64,000 nucleotides of DNA from an uncultured Bacteriovorax sp. (GCA_946480715.1 CAMLKK010000002.1:1-64000); one strand, 5' to 3'; shown: positions 1 to 8,809, numbered from the stretch's first letter. Translations and numbers: made by a program. The notes: generated by a model from the letters alone, not told the origin.

Positions 1-950
1 ACACTAAACGCCAAGAGTATGTTTCACAACCTGGTGCTTGTATCAACTGTCACGCATCTACTTATGTTCCGATGATGAAAGCTGGAAATGGCGATCTTAT
101 GGCCGGCTTCCACGCCTTGAATAAACTTCCTTACAAAGAAGCTCGCGGGCACGTAAAACACCCAGTGAGCTGTATAGATTGTCACACGCCGGATACAATG
201 CAACTTCGTGTAACAAAACCTGCGTTCATGATCGGTATCGCTGAATACAAGAAGTCACAAGGTGTTCAACATTATGATGTTAATAAACAAGCAACTGCTC
301 AAGAGATGAGAACATTCGTCTGTGCTCAGTGCCACGTTGAATACTACTTCAAAGGAAAAGAGAAGACGCTTACTTTCCCTTGGTCGAAAGGTATTAAAGC
401 TGATCAGATCCTAAGCTACTACCAGGAAAATGGTCACAAAGATTGGGTACATGCTGAAACACAAGCTCCAGTTCTAAAGGCACAACACCCTGAGTTCGAA
501 TTGTTCTCGCAAGGAACGCACGCGAAAGCAGGCGTTTCATGTACAGACTGTCACATGCCTTATGAACGCGTTGGTGCGATGAAAATTACGAATCACCATG
601 TTCGCTCACCAATGTTGAACGTGAATAAATCATGTCAAACTTGTCACCATGTTCCTGAAGATGAATTGAAAGACAGAGTACAAACGATTCAAGAACGTCA
701 CTTAGAAATGCGTAAAAAAGCGATGGATGCTTTAATGGTTTTCATGGACAACATAAAAATTGCTCAGAAAAATAACATGGCAAAAGACCGCTTAGATAAA
801 GCGCTTAACTATCAAAGAGAAGCGCAGTTCCTCATTGACTTTATTGAAGCGGAAAACTCATATGGATTCCATGCTCCACAAGAAGCGGCCCGCTTGATTG
901 TTCAGGCCATGGATCGTATCCGTGAAGGGGAAATTGTACTGAGAAAATAA
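1..950 (+). CDS. nrfA: Ammonia-forming cytochrome c nitrite reductase, 5' truncated by window edge
   Basis: This is the C-terminal 315 or so residues of NrfA, the periplasmic pentahaem enzyme that reduces nitrite to ammonium. The reading frame is open from base 3, so the gene begins outside the window (family length is about 480 residues). Five haem attachment motifs are visible in order: CINCH, CIDCH, CAQCH (followed by VEYYF, which carries the catalytic Tyr), CTDCH and CQTCHH. A His seven residues before the fourth motif matches the catalytic His. In the classical enzyme the first motif, the active-site haem, is CXXCK; here it is CXXCH, as in the minority NrfA clade. NrfH, if present, would lie upstream. 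A quinol NO reductase at 13287 is the other nitrogen-oxide enzyme in the window. Confidence 0.95.
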   Translation, partial: TKRQEYVSQPGACINCHASTYVPMMKAGNGDLMAGFHALNKLPYKEARGHVKHPVSCIDCHTPDTMQLRVTKPAFMIGIAEYKKSQGVQHYDVNKQATAQEMRTFVCAQCHVEYYFKGKEKTLTFPWSKGIKADQILSYYQENGHKDWVHAETQAPVLKAQHPEFELFSQGTHAKAGVSCTDCHMPYERVGAMKITNHHVRSPMLNVNKSCQTCHHVPEDELKDRVQTIQERHLEMRKKAMDALMVFMDNIKIAQKNNMAKDRLDKALNYQREAQFLIDFIEAENSYGFHAPQEAARLIVQAMDRIREGEIVLRK

Positions 951-953
951 GTT

Positions 954-1604
954 CTAAAGTAATTTCAAAACCCACGCCTGAATCATGGGAACACCTAAAT
1001 GTTTTTCCCATTTCGGATTCAGGCGTGTGAGTTTTTCACTGCCACAAAATGTCTCGCACTCCACAACTCTGAATTTATTCGCGGCCTTTCTAATTTGCTC
1101 TTCTGAGTGAGAGTGGCCTTGCAAGTGAACTTCATCACCATCGGATGTTTTAAAATGTGCCAAAATACCCCGTGAAGACCGATAGGGATGAATGTCTGAA
1201 AAGACCAGCTCTCCACCAGGATTCAAAAGACTTGCTGCTTTATCAAAAAACTTTTGTAAGTCGGAGATGTGCTCCAGCACCAGGGCCATAATGATTGCAT
1301 CAAACTTTTGATGAAACTCAGTAGTGAGAAAATCACCTTCTATGAAAGTGACATTCTCTTTTATTTTTTCTTTAGCAACGGCGAGCATGCCGGGAGAGAG
1401 ATCCAGAGCGGTGACCTGATTTTGTTGGGCCACTAATCTGACTGTATGTCTTCCAGTTCCACATCCTATTTCCAAAACATTTTTATGTTTTAAATGAAAA
1501 TAGAGTTCTGGAAAATGAAGATCATCAATCGCTACCGTTGGATTGGGATACGAATCGTAGAATTGAGACCAGGTGTTGTAAGCTTGTTTATTTTGTTCAG
1601 ACAT
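954..1604 (-). CDS. Class I SAM-dependent methyltransferase
   Basis: A 216-residue protein of the small Methyltransf_11/25 type. The SAM-binding motif I reads VLEIGCGTGRH near residue 47, followed by an acidic end of strand 2 (ALDLS) and the motif GDFLTTEFHQKFDAIIMALVL. The start at 1604 is preferred over an in-frame ATG 39 bases upstream because GGAG lies 5 bases before it and the protein then begins at the normal family N-terminus (MSEQNKQAYNTW). It is convergent with nrfA, with 3 bases between stops. The substrate cannot be told from sequence. Confidence 0.85.
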   Translation of the reverse strand: MSEQNKQAYNTWSQFYDSYPNPTVAIDDLHFPELYFHLKHKNVLEIGCGTGRHTVRLVAQQNQVTALDLSPGMLAVAKEKIKENVTFIEGDFLTTEFHQKFDAIIMALVLEHISDLQKFFDKAASLLNPGGELVFSDIHPYRSSRGILAHFKTSDGDEVHLQGHSHSEEQIRKAANKFRVVECETFCGSEKLTRLNPKWEKHLGVPMIQAWVLKLL

Positions 1605-1721
1605 AAAAACTCCATTTCGATTAACCTTGATCGATAGGAGCATGAATTTGTGAACTCACTATGAGGACGCAGCGCCACTGCACTCATATCTTACAACACC
1701 TGGTAATTTTTTTCAATGCAG

Positions 1722-2558
1722 TTATTTAATCCACGATTTCTTATAGTCTTGGGCATACGTTTCGATTGATCGAGGTTTCACACCAGTGATCAACGCCACG
1801 TTATCAGTTGTTCTCTCCGCATATCCAAGTTTGAAATAATCAAGAATCACAATTAAAAACTTAGCGTAGTTTTCCGGAACGCCAGCACCGCGAAGACCAT
1901 CATACATTTCTTCTGGGGAAATTTCTTGATAGCCGATACTGCGACCAGAAACACTCGACAGAATTTTTGCAACTTCATCATGATCGAGAGCACGGGGACC
2001 TGTAAGATCAAAATCCTGATTATTGAATTTATCAGTCTTTAATAAGGTGAAGGCCGTAAGAGCAATATCACGAGCATCTATAAAACTCCCTTTTGCTTTT
2101 CCTACGGGTAAAAAAATCTTGTTTTGAGAATTGATTCCTTGAATCCAAAACGTATTAAAGTTTTGCATGAACCAATTAGGACGAATGATATTATAAGTAA
2201 GTCCTGATTTTTCTAAGGCAATCTCTGTCTTTCTAAATGGTGAGTTTTCGTCTGCATTTGCACCCATCGCTGTCATGAGCACAACTTTTTTGAGACCTCT
2301 TTTTTTTGCTTCATCGATAAGCGGGATAAGAAGCTCATCTTGATTAGTGAATCCTGGAGGAGACATTAAATAAAGCTTGCTCACATCTTTAAAGGCGTTT
2401 TCAAAACCCTCTTTAGTTTGTACGTTGAAATGAACTTGACCCGGCCCTGCTTCTTTTTTTGAGGTTGCGGCCAACACTTGTTCACCGCTGTTGTTTAAAA
2501 GTTTTACAAGTTCCGTTCCGACTGTACCATTTGCTCCTATTACTAATATTTTACTCAT
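1722..2558 (-). CDS. NmrA-like NAD(P)-binding protein (atypical SDR)
   Basis: A 278-residue Rossmann protein starting with the dinucleotide-binding motif GANGTVG at residues 8-14, followed by a short extended-SDR-like fold typical of NmrA/QOR2 proteins, which sense or reduce with NADPH. The start at 2558 is set by AGGAG 8 bases upstream and by the motif position. An in-frame ATG further upstream would add 22 residues not expected in the family. The gene is divergent from an AraC-type regulator starting at 2660, which probably controls it. This pairing of an NmrA oxidoreductase with an AraC regulator is common in stress or aldehyde-response loci. Confidence 0.85.
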   Translation of the reverse strand: MSKILVIGANGTVGTELVKLLNNSGEQVLAATSKKEAGPGQVHFNVQTKEGFENAFKDVSKLYLMSPPGFTNQDELLIPLIDEAKKRGLKKVVLMTAMGANADENSPFRKTEIALEKSGLTYNIIRPNWFMQNFNTFWIQGINSQNKIFLPVGKAKGSFIDARDIALTAFTLLKTDKFNNQDFDLTGPRALDHDEVAKILSSVSGRSIGYQEISPEEMYDGLRGAGVPENYAKFLIVILDYFKLGYAERTTDNVALITGVKPRSIETYAQDYKKSWIK

Positions 2559-2622
2559 TTTGGTTTCTCCTGTTAATGCCAGTTTAAACCTATCAATTGA
2601 TACTTTGAATGCATATAAGTCC

Positions 2623-2641
2623 ACTTTACATGTCTTAAAGT
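2623..2641. promoter_or_regulatory. Inverted repeat between the divergent NmrA and AraC genes
   Basis: ACTTTA and TAAAGT form a perfect 6-base dyad with a 7-base spacer in the 100-base gap between two divergent starts. Position fits an operator for the AraC regulator. AraC proteins usually bind direct repeats, so this is weak. Confidence 0.3.
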
Positions 2642-2659
2642 CTAAGATAATATACTCAT

Positions 2660-3517
2660 ATGGATATATTAGCCGACGTCCTCCAACAGGCCGGTTTAAA
2701 AAGCCGACTTCTTAATCACACAACATTTGCAAAAGGTGAGAGTCACCATTTTCCGTGCGATAAGAGCATGGGACTGCATCTTATTCTTTCAGGTGAAGCC
2801 ACGATCATTACTAAAGGCTCTAAAGAAGTTTTGAAACTGCAGAAAGGCGATCTTGCTTTCATGGCACGCGCTCGCTCGCACGAACTTAAAACTTCTACCG
2901 GTGTCACTCTGGTCAGTGGTGTCTATCAACTTTGGAATGATCCAGTTCATCCGATGCTTTCAAATATACCGGAATGGTTTATCGTTAAAACGGATGAAGC
3001 TGAAGAAGTTCATCAATATCAATCAGTCATTCATTTGTTAGGAGGTGAAGTACGTAGTCCGAAAATAGGATCGGAGAGCATTACACATTCTTTATTGGAT
3101 ATTTTATTTTCATATACTTTTAGAAAAATCATCATGACGATGGATTCGACACTTTCGAACTGGGCCTATGCGCTTAATGATCAAGGAGTTCGTAAATCAT
3201 TAGAGCTAATGCATGCAGATCCTGCCCGCGATTGGACGCTCGAAGAGCTGGCGCGTGAATCAGGACTGTCCCGCGCGGGGCTTGCTAAAAAATTTAAGAT
3301 GTCCCTTGGAGATACACCTCTTCATTATCTGGCCGTTCTACGAATTCAAAAAGCGATGAATCTTCTCTCTACAACTTCTGACAATATTGATGTCGTCGCT
3401 ACAAATGTGGGTTATACTGATGGCTTCTCGTTTTCAAAATCATTTAAAAAAATAGCGGGTCTATCTCCACGTGATTTTAGAAAACAAGATCAAACTAAGC
3501 AGGGGATGAGATTATAA
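2660..3517 (+). CDS. AraC family transcriptional regulator with cupin sensor domain
   Basis: A 285-residue regulator. Residues 1-110 or so form a cupin-like ligand domain of the AraC_binding/Cupin_6 type (HLILSGEATI, then LQKGDLAFMARARSHEL). Residues 185-280 form the paired helix-turn-helix DNA-binding domain (WTLEELARESGLSRAGLAKKF, then the second HTH ending in VGYTDGFSFSKSFKKIAGLSPRDFR). It is divergent from the NmrA-like gene, its likely target. The start sits close to the other gene's leader, so the two promoters probably overlap. Confidence 0.9.
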   Translation: MDILADVLQQAGLKSRLLNHTTFAKGESHHFPCDKSMGLHLILSGEATIITKGSKEVLKLQKGDLAFMARARSHELKTSTGVTLVSGVYQLWNDPVHPMLSNIPEWFIVKTDEAEEVHQYQSVIHLLGGEVRSPKIGSESITHSLLDILFSYTFRKIIMTMDSTLSNWAYALNDQGVRKSLELMHADPARDWTLEELARESGLSRAGLAKKFKMSLGDTPLHYLAVLRIQKAMNLLSTTSDNIDVVATNVGYTDGFSFSKSFKKIAGLSPRDFRKQDQTKQGMRL

Positions 3518-3978
3518 AATTTTTATTATTGATAACTTTAGTGATTGTGGCCTCGTGTGGAACTCAAAATCCAATAACAGAAATAATTAACGAACCAAAA
3601 GGTCCTACATTTGATCCTCAAGTAAATTGCACTAAGCGTGGATTAGATTTTCTCAACAAGGATAAAAAGACCCCAGACAAACCAGTGCAAATTGCGATGA
3701 TCAAAAAATCATCAGCACCTATTGTATATAATGCAGTTAAAAAGTGTGTGGATACCCTCAGTCCGGAAATCAAAGCCCCTTATCAAATTTGCACGATCAT
3801 CAGCAGTGATAAAAAAGGCAAAGCGACTTTTATCGACGTTGATGATAATAATAACAAACTGCCTGAGCCTCTAAAAAAATGTATTGAAGGTCAGCTCAAG
3901 AAAGCAAGTTTCAAAGAAATTCACTCCATCACCTTTGGACAGCCAATGACGATTCTACCGTCAGGTGAAATTTACTAA
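3511..3978 (+). CDS. Small lipoprotein of unknown function, apparently starting at ATT
   Basis: The only ATG/GTG/TTG candidate that keeps any of the signal peptide is TTG at 3529, which has no ribosome-binding site and leaves the signal peptide without its positively charged start. Reading upstream in frame, ATT at 3511 gives MIKFLLLITLVIVASC, a textbook lipoprotein signal ending in the lipobox VASC, with AGGGG 5 bases before it. ATA at 3514 is a second possibility. The start overlaps the last codons of the AraC gene, so translation is probably coupled. The mature part (about 140 residues) has four Cys and ends with a strand-rich region; no family is recognised. It overlaps the small lipoprotein gene on the other strand by 4 bases. 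Confidence 0.6.
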   Translation: MIKFLLLITLVIVASCGTQNPITEIINEPKGPTFDPQVNCTKRGLDFLNKDKKTPDKPVQIAMIKKSSAPIVYNAVKKCVDTLSPEIKAPYQICTIISSDKKGKATFIDVDDNNNKLPEPLKKCIEGQLKKASFKEIHSITFGQPMTILPSGEIY

Positions 3979-4142
3979 CACGTTTTACTGTGTGGGCTTG
4001 TTTGACACTTTTCCAGAGGAGCTCGTCCTTGCTCAAGCTCTAGCGTGTCAGAAGAAGCAGGATTTCTAGTATTCGCTGGACGTTCCGTTGAATTTTGAGA
4101 ACATCCCACTAAAATTAAACCAATCAAAAATAGTTTTTTCAT
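3975..4142 (-). CDS. 55-residue lipoprotein
   Basis: An ORF too short for usual calling. It has a strong AGGAGG 5 bases before ATG and begins MKKLFLIGLILVGC, a clear lipoprotein signal with lipobox LVGC. The mature peptide of about 42 residues is polar, with two further Cys near the C-terminus (EKCQTSPHSKTC). Function is unknown. Its start codon lies in an 11-base perfect hairpin (4135-4161). Confidence 0.75.
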   Translation of the reverse strand: MKKLFLIGLILVGCSQNSTERPANTRNPASSDTLELEQGRAPLEKCQTSPHSKTC

Positions 4143-4161
4143 AGGTTCCTCCTATGAAAAA
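4135..4161 (-). promoter_or_regulatory. Perfect hairpin over ribosome-binding site and start codon
   Basis: On the minus strand TTTTTCATAGG is followed by the loop AGGAA and then CCTATGAAAAA, an 11-base perfect stem. The second arm holds the ATG of the 55-residue lipoprotein, and the Shine-Dalgarno bases straddle the first arm and the loop. If formed in the mRNA it would block initiation. Confidence 0.6.
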
Positions 4162-4172
4162 GAATTCAAGAT

Positions 4173-5045
4173 TTATGCCTGCGCTGCTTTTTCCAGAGTA
4201 GAGATGTCGAATTTTTTCATCTGCAGCATAGCACCCATAGCTGCTTCTTTGTTTTTACCTGACATTAATTTTTCGACTCCTTCAGGGACGATCTGCCATG
4301 AGAGTCCAAACTTATCTTTAAGCCATCCACATTGAGACTCCTCACCACCATTTTTTGTCATCTCATTCCAGTAGTGATCAATTTCGGCCTGATCTTTACA
4401 GGGAACAGTGATCGAGAAGGCTTCACTAAATTTCGAATTATGTTCGCCCGGACCTTCCATCAAGACGAACGTTTTTCCAAATAGCTTGAAGGAAGCATAC
4501 ATGACAGTATTATCCTGAGGATTGTGAAACATATTTTCGATTGATGAGCTTGGGAAAAGCCCGGTGTAGTACTTGATGGCCGCTTCTCCTTTTCCATACA
4601 TCTTATCGGTGAAAAGCATGGCCGGAAAAATTCCTTCGTTTCCTTCTGGATCCAACATGAGCTGCCATTCAATGCCAAAACGATCTTTTACCCAACCGTA
4701 TTTTGGGGACCAATCGTAGGATTTTAATGGCATTCTCACTTCACCTTGAGGTAGAAGAGCATTCCAAATTTTATCTAACTCGGATTCACTTTTTAATGAA
4801 ACAAAATTTGAATAAGATTGTGAATGAGTGAAGGTTGGCCCACCGTTGAGATTTAAAAATTCCTGGCCCATTAATTTATAATAAACGACCATTACTTTTC
4901 CGGCAGTTCCTCCATGAATATCATGACCAGTCTCTGGAAAGGGATTAATGATTTCGATGCTCGAATCGCGAAACAATTTTGAATAAAATTCCGCAGCAGG
5001 AAGGCCTTCGCTATCAAACCATAAACATGTTGAAAAAGTTTTCAT
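4173..5045 (-). CDS. Tandem VOC-fold protein of the PhnB/3-demethylubiquinone-9 type
   Basis: 290 residues holding two copies of the PhnB-like glyoxalase/VOC domain: residues 1-125 (STCLWFDSEGLPAAEFYSKLF) and 135-275 (PAMLFTDKMYGKGEAAIKYYT). Each has the typical PhnB ending, WLKDKFGLSWQIVP or WVKDRFGIEWQLML. Members are of mostly unknown function, often near antibiotic or electrophile resistance genes. It overlaps the upstream PAP2 gene by 4 bases, so the two are co-translated. Confidence 0.85.
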   Translation of the reverse strand: MKTFSTCLWFDSEGLPAAEFYSKLFRDSSIEIINPFPETGHDIHGGTAGKVMVVYYKLMGQEFLNLNGGPTFTHSQSYSNFVSLKSESELDKIWNALLPQGEVRMPLKSYDWSPKYGWVKDRFGIEWQLMLDPEGNEGIFPAMLFTDKMYGKGEAAIKYYTGLFPSSSIENMFHNPQDNTVMYASFKLFGKTFVLMEGPGEHNSKFSEAFSITVPCKDQAEIDHYWNEMTKNGGEESQCGWLKDKFGLSWQIVPEGVEKLMSGKNKEAAMGAMLQMKKFDISTLEKAAQA

Positions 5046-5719
5046 GTAAAACTCCGTTTAAATATTTTTTGTACCTCAAACATGATGGAAACAAATAATC
5101 CCCATGCAGCTCCACTCGTTAGTCCACCAATGACATCGGTTGAAAAATGAACTCCTAAGTAAATTCGTGAAATACCTACAGTTATAATGACCATTAAACC
5201 TAAAAAATAAAAGAAAATTTCATGTCCCCAAGTGCGAGCAAACTTCGCCGTATAATAAGCGAGAGCAATATACAGTGCAGTTGCTGCGAAAGTGTGGCCT
5301 GAAGGAAAAGAGAGATCCGAAACGCGAACGAGATGATTTTCGACAATGGGTCGCTCGCGATTAAAAACATTTTTCAACCAAAAGGGAATAAGTCCAGCTC
5401 CCGTGAGAACAACACTGAGATAAATGAGTCCTCGGTAATCGCGATAGACCATCATGACAGAGGCAAGAATTATGAAGAGGGTTCCGATGACGCTGACAGA
5501 ACCAAGTGCGGTTAAATCAATCATGATTTGGTTGAGCGTTGGTGTCTGCATTAACAGCACGCGATCCGCAATGTTTTTATCAAAGAGACTTGCCTCATGG
5601 TCACCAACAGTCGGATCCTGAAAAACATCGTCAACCACTTCCTCAAAAAAAAGAAGCGAAGCAATCATTCCAATAATCATGATAAATAGACGCGGCCTTT
5701 TTTTGATTTTCGCAATCAT
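5042..5719 (-). CDS. PAP2 family membrane phosphatase
   Basis: A 225-residue integral membrane phosphatase, probably acting on lipid phosphates such as undecaprenyl pyrophosphate or phosphatidylglycerophosphate. All three active-site motifs are present: KNVFNRERP, PSGH and SRIYLGVHFSTDVIGG. About six hydrophobic segments are visible. Start ATG 5719; no strong ribosome-binding site is seen. It overlaps the VOC gene by 4 bases and follows the sensor kinase with 31 bases between, so the three may be one transcript. Confidence 0.9.
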   Translation of the reverse strand: MIAKIKKRPRLFIMIIGMIASLLFFEEVVDDVFQDPTVGDHEASLFDKNIADRVLLMQTPTLNQIMIDLTALGSVSVIGTLFIILASVMMVYRDYRGLIYLSVVLTGAGLIPFWLKNVFNRERPIVENHLVRVSDLSFPSGHTFAATALYIALAYYTAKFARTWGHEIFFYFLGLMVIITVGISRIYLGVHFSTDVIGGLTSGAAWGLFVSIMFEVQKIFKRSFT

Positions 5720-5750
5720 CGAGAAAGTTTATTCAAAACACAGGCCGAAC

Positions 5751-7253
5751 TTAGTGATGAAGACTGGTATGTGACATCTCTGGTTGAATAATATGCTCAT
5801 TAAATGGAATGAAAACAGTAAAAGTCGATCCCTTCCCAAGCTCACTTTCAACAATAAGTTTGCCATGATGAGCTTCGATGATTTTTTTAGAGATATATAA
5901 TCCAAGGCCCAGTCCACTGACTTCATGATGGTTAATCGCTCTCTCAAATTGCTGGAAAATTCTTTCTTGATCTTTTTCGGCAATTCCAATTCCATGATCG
6001 ATTACGGAGACATAAGCATAATTAATGTCTTTACCTATTTTGACTTTAACCGGTTTTTTTCTACCGTAGCGGGCAGCATTGCTTAAAAGATTGAGGAAAA
6101 CTTGTTCAAGCCGTTGCGTATCCCAAAATCCAATGATGGCCTCACATGATTCAATAGTGACATCTGTTTCAAATTTCTGGAGCATAAATTTTGAATTCTC
6201 AATCACTTGATGAACCAGTGAACATAAGTCTGTTTTTTCAATGCTGTATTGAAGCCTTCCCGTATTGATGCGGGAGATATCCAGCATGTCGTCGACTAAT
6301 CTCTCTAAGCTATTTACCTGTTTTAAGCTTGAGTTGATCAACGCTAGCGACTTTTCTTCGCTGAGATATTGAGGATCTTTGGTGATCTGACGACTCGACA
6401 TTTGCAGTTTTAATTTCATGCTGGTCAGTGGAGTTTTTAGTTCGTGAGAAGCAATAGAGAGAAATCGATCGCGTGCTTCAATGGCCGCTTTTAAAGATTC
6501 TTCTGTACGTTTCATTTGGGTAATATCGTTTCTAATTGCAATGTATTCTTGGGGAAAACCATTTTCATCCAGGAGTGGTGTAATGACCGTATTAACCCAA
6601 TATAAACTTCCATCTTTAGCACGATTTAAAATTTCCCCAGTCCACACGTTTCCACTCGAAATTGTTTGCCACAAGTTACGGAAAAATTCTTTACTGTGAT
6701 GTCCAGAATTAATTACTCGATGTGTTTTCCCGATGAGCTCCTCTTCACTATACTTTGAGATTTGGCAAAACTGATCATTAACATACTTGATAACCCCTTT
6801 GTTATCAGTAATGGCCACAATCGAAGAAGAATCGATAGCGTATTCGATATTTTCCAATCTCCTCAGAGTATCTTTCAAATCTTCGTTTGATTTTCGTGCA
6901 CGACTCATCAAAAAACAAATGGTCAAACTGCTGATAATAAAAACACCTAAACGCAGAAGTTCAGCGTGGTCGTGGGCGGGGAATGAAGAAAAAATAAAAA
7001 TAAATGATAAGCAGGAAAGGACTGTTGTCACAAGTCCATAAGCAAACGGTAAAAAATAAGCGGAAATCATGACAGCAGGATAGAGGAGAATAAAGGCAAT
7101 CTGTTCAACATGCGGCCTAAGATAAAGTTGTAAAACAGTTGCTATTGCAGCAATCGCAAAAGCAAAAAATAATTTTTTAAATTGCTGCAGCATGGATTCC
7201 AACAGACCTCCGCTAAAAACGTATCGCCATAAATATGATGGATCAAGAAGCAT
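5751..7253 (-). CDS. PAS-domain sensor histidine kinase
   Basis: About 500 residues. The N-terminal 110 residues contain about four membrane helices of the DUF4118-like type, followed by a PAS domain (NDQFCQISKYSEEELIGKTHR, with a PAC end), then HisKA with the phospho-acceptor in ASHELKTPLT, and a HATPase_c domain with N box LNLLSNAARYG, G1 DHGIGI and G2 GLGLGLYISKKI. No receiver domain or partner regulator is adjacent. The start is uncertain: TTG 7280 has no support, ATG 7253 has AAGGG just upstream, and ATG 7193 is also possible. The divergent pirin gene starts at 7295, so its promoter must lie inside or near this gene's 5' end. Confidence 0.9.
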   Translation of the reverse strand: MLLDPSYLWRYVFSGGLLESMLQQFKKLFFAFAIAAIATVLQLYLRPHVEQIAFILLYPAVMISAYFLPFAYGLVTTVLSCLSFIFIFSSFPAHDHAELLRLGVFIISSLTICFLMSRARKSNEDLKDTLRRLENIEYAIDSSSIVAITDNKGVIKYVNDQFCQISKYSEEELIGKTHRVINSGHHSKEFFRNLWQTISSGNVWTGEILNRAKDGSLYWVNTVITPLLDENGFPQEYIAIRNDITQMKRTEESLKAAIEARDRFLSIASHELKTPLTSMKLKLQMSSRQITKDPQYLSEEKSLALINSSLKQVNSLERLVDDMLDISRINTGRLQYSIEKTDLCSLVHQVIENSKFMLQKFETDVTIESCEAIIGFWDTQRLEQVFLNLLSNAARYGRKKPVKVKIGKDINYAYVSVIDHGIGIAEKDQERIFQQFERAINHHEVSGLGLGLYISKKIIEAHHGKLIVESELGKGSTFTVFIPFNEHIIQPEMSHTSLHH

Positions 7254-7294
7254 CAACCCTTTCGCGTTCAGACAAAACAAGTTAGACTTAGCTC

Positions 7295-8191
7295 ATGAAA
7301 AATCAAATCGATCTTGTCATCAATCCTAGAGAAAAAGATATTGGCGTTCCCGTTCGCAGGATTCTCCCATGGGCCAAACGCCGCATGGTAGGTCCGTTCA
7401 TCTTTCTTGATCATATGGGGCCGGCCTATATGCATCCACCAAAAGATCACATGGATGTGCGACCTCACCCACACATTGGTTTATCCACACTTACGTATCT
7501 TTTTGAAGGTGAAATTTTTCACCGCGATTCTCTTGGTTATCAACAACTGATTGTTCCCGGTGAAGTGAATTGGATGACGGCGGGAAAAGGAATCGCTCAT
7601 TCAGAACGTGAAACTTCAGAGGCGCGAACTCATGATCGAACAATTCACGGATTGCAGTTTTGGGTGGCCCTTCCCAAAGACAAAGAAGATGTTGATCCAA
7701 GTTTTCATCACTACAAAAAAGAAGATATTCCCTTTATCGAACATCCAACGTACTCTGCACACGTCGTTGCAGGTGAAGCTCTTGGAATGAAATCGAAGTT
7801 GCACGCTTACAGTCCAATGACATTTATCGTTTTACGCGCTAAAGATGTTGGTGATTTTTCTTTTGAACGGAAAGGTCATGAACACGCTCTTTATGTTGTT
7901 GAAGGATGCGTGAATGTTGGTAGTGATACTTTTCAATCTGCTCAGATGGTTGTCTTCAAAGATGATAGTGCTATTGAAGTAAGTTTTTCTGCTGATGCTC
8001 TTTTTGTGATTGTAGGTGGAGAACGTTTTCCCGAAGAGCGATTTATTTGGTGGAATCTCGTCTCAAGCTCACAAGAAAAAATTGAAGCTGCAAAAAAAGC
8101 ATGGCGTGAAGGAACGTTTCCCAATGTTCCGGGTGATGATGAACGCATTCCACTACCAGACGATCCACCGAAGCCAGTTAACTATCCTTGA
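7295..8191 (+). CDS. Pirin family protein
   Basis: A 298-residue bicupin of the pirin family, iron-binding proteins with quercetinase or redox-sensor roles. The N-terminal cupin carries the conserved metal-ligand region HPHIGLSTLTYLFEGEIFHRDSLG and the signature GEVNWMTAGKGIAHSE. The C-terminal cupin ends in a segment rich in Pro. It heads a + strand run with the PaiB-like, HhH and VOC genes. Confidence 0.92.
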   Translation: MKNQIDLVINPREKDIGVPVRRILPWAKRRMVGPFIFLDHMGPAYMHPPKDHMDVRPHPHIGLSTLTYLFEGEIFHRDSLGYQQLIVPGEVNWMTAGKGIAHSERETSEARTHDRTIHGLQFWVALPKDKEDVDPSFHHYKKEDIPFIEHPTYSAHVVAGEALGMKSKLHAYSPMTFIVLRAKDVGDFSFERKGHEHALYVVEGCVNVGSDTFQSAQMVVFKDDSAIEVSFSADALFVIVGGERFPEERFIWWNLVSSSQEKIEAAKKAWREGTFPNVPGDDERIPLPDDPPKPVNYP

Positions 8192-8200
8192 GATTTTTTT

Positions 8201-8809
8201 ATGTACACACCTAAGCATTTTAATTTATCCGATAAATCAACAATCCATAAACTGATTGAAGATAATTCATTTGCGACAGTGATTTCGTATCCTCAAGGTG
8301 AAGAAATTTTTATCAATCATCTTCCACTAATCTTTGATAACGGAAATGACAATTGTCTCCTCGGCCACATGTCAAAACACAATCCGCAGTGGATGCACTT
8401 TCGCGACAATGCGAAGGCGACAGTTATTATTCAAGGCCCGCACGCATACATTAGTCCCTCATGGTATGTTTCAGGACGAGATGTACCGACATGGAACTAT
8501 GCTGTAGCTCATTTGCAGGGACGAATTGAACTCATTGAAGATTTTCGTGAGCAAGTAAAAGTGCTGAGTGACATGAGCAAAGTCTTTGATAAGGATTGGA
8601 AGTTTTCTCTACCTGATGATTTAAAAACTGCACCTGATCTCACCAATGCGATTATTTCCTTTCGTTTTCACATCGAAAAGGTTGAAGCGAAATTTAAGCT
8701 TTCCCAAAATCGAGGGGCCGATGATCGCGCAGGAGTTCGAGCTGGACTCAAAGAAAGAGGGGATGAAAACAGCCTCGCGATTTTTAAGTTGATGGAAGAA
8801 AATAAATGA
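8201..8809 (+). CDS. PaiB-like FMN-binding split-barrel protein
   Basis: 202 residues of the FMN_bind_2 (PaiB) family, described in Bacillus as a negative transcriptional regulator but structurally an FMN-binding split barrel. Typical features are the opening YTPKHFNLSD, HLPLIFD, GHMSKHNPQW, the motif PHAYISPSWY and PTWNYAVAHLQG, and the conserved end QNRGADDRAGVRAGL. There is no clear ribosome-binding site; it starts 9 bases after pirin and is probably coupled to it. It overlaps the next gene by ATGA. Confidence 0.9.
   Translation: MYTPKHFNLSDKSTIHKLIEDNSFATVISYPQGEEIFINHLPLIFDNGNDNCLLGHMSKHNPQWMHFRDNAKATVIIQGPHAYISPSWYVSGRDVPTWNYAVAHLQGRIELIEDFREQVKVLSDMSKVFDKDWKFSLPDDLKTAPDLTNAIISFRFHIEKVEAKFKLSQNRGADDRAGVRAGLKERGDENSLAIFKLMEENK

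Noticed and set aside
5729..5995. 88-codon ORF on the minus strand within the sensor kinase
   Set aside because: It lies in another frame of the kinase ATPase domain and has no ribosome-binding site or family features.
7491..7700. Minus-strand ORF opposite pirin
   Set aside because: Antisense shadow of a clear family member; no signal of coding on that strand.
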